From NCBI RefSeq assembly GCF_020194175.1, contig NZ_JADYVX010000017.1:62001-126000 (forward strand): a stretch of DNA of 64,000 bases. The letters run 5' to 3'. The stretch is from Bradyrhizobium sp. BRP22 (GTDB lineage Bacteria > Pseudomonadota > Alphaproteobacteria > Rhizobiales > Xanthobacteraceae). The notes under the pieces were generated by a model. It was not told the DNA's origin. It searched no databases and saw only the letters and a list, made by a program, of their open reading frames with translations. Shown here in pieces: positions 62,451 to 64,000 of this stretch (positions within the stretch are counted from its first letter, which is position 1; each line of letters begins with the position of its first letter). Made by a program: the position numbers and the translations under genes.

Positions 62451-63467
62451 ATGCGATCCTTTGCCTATCAAAGAGCCGCCGATCCCTCCGCGGCAATCCA
62501 GGCGCTGGCGGCGGCAGACGCCGGCAACAATCCACTGACCGAAGCCGAAATCCAGCCGCTCGCCGGCGGCACCACGCTGCTCGACCTGATGAAGCTCGAC
62601 GTGATGCGCCCACGCGCAATCGTCGACATCAATCCGCTGTCGCCGGCCTGGGCCACCGTCAGCCTCGAGAACGGCAATCTGCGTCTCGGCGCGATGGTGC
62701 GGATGGCCGATGTCGCGGCCAACCCCGAGATTCAGCAGAACTATCCCGTTGTCGCGGACTCGCTGAAGCTCGCCGCGAGTGCGCAGCTTCGCAACATGGC
62801 GACCCTCGGCGGCAACGTGCTGCAGCGGACCCGCTGCACCTATTTCCGTGACGTCAGCTATGAGGCCTGCAACAAGCGCAATCCGGGCTCCGGTTGCGCT
62901 GCGATGGACGGCTTCAACCGCACCCATGCGGTGCTCGGTACATCCGATAAGTGCATCGCGACCTATCCCGGCGATTTCGCGCAAGCCTTGATCGCGCTCG
63001 ATGCGAGCGTGGACATCACCGGCAAGTCGGGCACGCGGACCATTCCGTTTGCGCAACTGCACAAGGCGCCGGGCGACACGCCGCAGCTCGAGACCATGCT
63101 CATGCCGGGCGAACTGATCTCCGGTTTCACCATCCGTGGCCGCTGGCCGCGCTCGGCCTATCTCAAGGTGCGCGATCGCCGATCCTACGAGTTCGCCTTG
63201 GCGTCGGCTGCGATCGCGCTCGATGTGCAGGATGGTACGGTGCGCGATGCGCGTATCGCGCTTGGCGGCGTTGCAACGCAGCCATGGCGGGCGCGCGGCG
63301 CCGAAGCACAGCTCAAGGGCCAGAAGTTCGACGATGCGCTGGCCGAGCGAGCGGCCGAGACCGCTTTCGAAGGTGCGTCCGCACGCCGCCACAATGAGTT
63401 CAAGATCGCGCTCGGCAAGCGCGTCGTCGCTCGCGCGCTGCATCAGGCCGTGACCATGGAGATCTGA
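62451..63467 (+). CDS. paoB: FAD-binding subunit of aldehyde oxidoreductase (PaoB/YagS-like)
   Basis: A 338-residue subunit. FAD-binding motifs AGGTTLLDLMK and ATLGGNVLQRTRC. The segment with four Cys (RTRCTYFRD, EACNKRNPGSGCAAM) is the extra [4Fe-4S] insertion typical of PaoB. 14 bases downstream of paoA; the next subunit begins two bases after its stop. Confidence 0.93.
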   Translation: MRSFAYQRAADPSAAIQALAAADAGNNPLTEAEIQPLAGGTTLLDLMKLDVMRPRAIVDINPLSPAWATVSLENGNLRLGAMVRMADVAANPEIQQNYPVVADSLKLAASAQLRNMATLGGNVLQRTRCTYFRDVSYEACNKRNPGSGCAAMDGFNRTHAVLGTSDKCIATYPGDFAQALIALDASVDITGKSGTRTIPFAQLHKAPGDTPQLETMLMPGELISGFTIRGRWPRSAYLKVRDRRSYEFALASAAIALDVQDGTVRDARIALGGVATQPWRARGAEAQLKGQKFDDALAERAAETAFEGASARRHNEFKIALGKRVVARALHQAVTMEI

Positions 63468-63469
63468 CC

Positions 63470-64000
63470 ATGACGAAAGCCGCTCCCGCTCCCAAGGCGA
63501 ATATGGGCCAGCCGATCCCGCGCTATGACGCCGTCGCCAAGGTGACGGGGAGGGCGCAATATGCGTCCGACATGCCGCTGCGCGATCCTGCCTACGCCTT
63601 TCTCGTCACCAGCGCGATCGCAAAGGGTCGTGTCGACAGCTTTGATCTGTCGGAAGCGCAGAAGGTGCGCGGCGTCGTCGACATCGTGACGCACGAGAAT
63701 GCGGAGCGGCTCGAGCCTGCAAAGTTCTTCAGTAATGGCGGCTATGCGTCCACGACCAATCAGCCGCTGCGATCCTCCGAGATCGCCGAGGAGGGGCAGA
63801 TCATCGCGGTCGTGCTCGCCGATACCTATGAGGCGGCGCGCGAAGCCGCGCATCGTGTCAAGGTGAGCTATACGGCGGCAACGCCCACCACGAGCTTTCA
63901 TTCGGCCGGCACGGTCGCGGCCCGCGCCAAGGGCCAGCTTGCGATGTTCGAGGACGACCCGAAGGTCGGCCATTTCGACAAGGCGTTCGAGGAGGCGGAG
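63470..64000 (+). CDS. paoC: molybdopterin-binding subunit of aldehyde oxidoreductase (PaoC/YagR-like), 3' truncated
   Basis: The first 177 residues of the large catalytic subunit, cut by the window end. It opens with the family pattern IPRYDAVAKVTGRAQYASDM and YAFLVTSAIAKG. GGAGA lies upstream of the ATG. Catalytic Glu and cofactor loops are beyond the window. Confidence 0.92.
   Translation, partial: MTKAAPAPKANMGQPIPRYDAVAKVTGRAQYASDMPLRDPAYAFLVTSAIAKGRVDSFDLSEAQKVRGVVDIVTHENAERLEPAKFFSNGGYASTTNQPLRSSEIAEEGQIIAVVLADTYEAAREAAHRVKVSYTAATPTTSFHSAGTVAARAKGQLAMFEDDPKVGHFDKAFEEAE

Overview
The window looks like chromosomal DNA of a Bradyrhizobium-type alphaproteobacterium (Nitrobacteraceae). This is inferred from high GC, dense co-directional operons with GGAGG-like ribosome binding sites, many NitT- and Liv-type ABC transporters, glutathione-dependent formaldehyde oxidation, and short palindromic intergenic repeats. 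No rRNA, tRNA, CRISPR array, phage gene or transposase was seen.

Bases 1 to about 33,100 form one large island for lanthanide-dependent methanol/alcohol oxidation and lanthanide handling. It holds the 3' part of a PQQ alcohol dehydrogenase; an xoxF operon (xoxF, cytochrome xoxG, frmA, gfa, then an isoquinoline-oxidoreductase-type molybdoenzyme pair); a divergent AraC regulator; a lanmodulin gene (lanM, four LanM-type EF-hands); a solitary pqqA; a NitT-type ABC transporter; quinoprotein accessory genes (SoxYZ-like carrier, zinc metallohydrolase, XoxJ, CXXCW protein); a lut-type transport operon (binding protein, beta-propeller, ABC-2 ATPase and permease, unknown protein); fghA; a two-component system; a four-rhodanese protein; and a LutH-like TonB-dependent receptor. 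A likely flow is: lanthanide crosses the outer membrane through LutH, is held in the periplasm by LanM and other small exported proteins, and is used by XoxF with PQQ. Formaldehyde is then oxidised to formate by Gfa, FrmA and FghA.

Bases 33,200-36,800 hold a DUF1232 protein, a LuxR-type regulator overlapping a catalytically degenerate HtrA-like protein, a cytosine-deaminase-like amidohydrolase and a DOPA-dioxygenase-like protein. Bases 36,900-45,000 hold an amide/urea-type uptake and hydrolysis locus: MarR regulator, a binding protein without signal peptide, an amidase and a complete five-gene Liv/Urt-type ABC transporter. An exported DUF2778 L,D-transpeptidase-like protein follows.

Bases 46,300-53,400 hold a MetE-like protein, a fumarylacetoacetate hydrolase family protein, a polysaccharide deacetylase, a NitT-type ABC system with two permeases, and a GntR regulator. 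A repeat mosaic lies inside this operon. The rest contains a GGDEF-EAL protein, a GMC oxidoreductase, hemE, a small hydrophilic protein, slyX, trhO, a gamma-glutamyltransferase and a PaoABC-like molybdenum aldehyde oxidoreductase cut by the window end.
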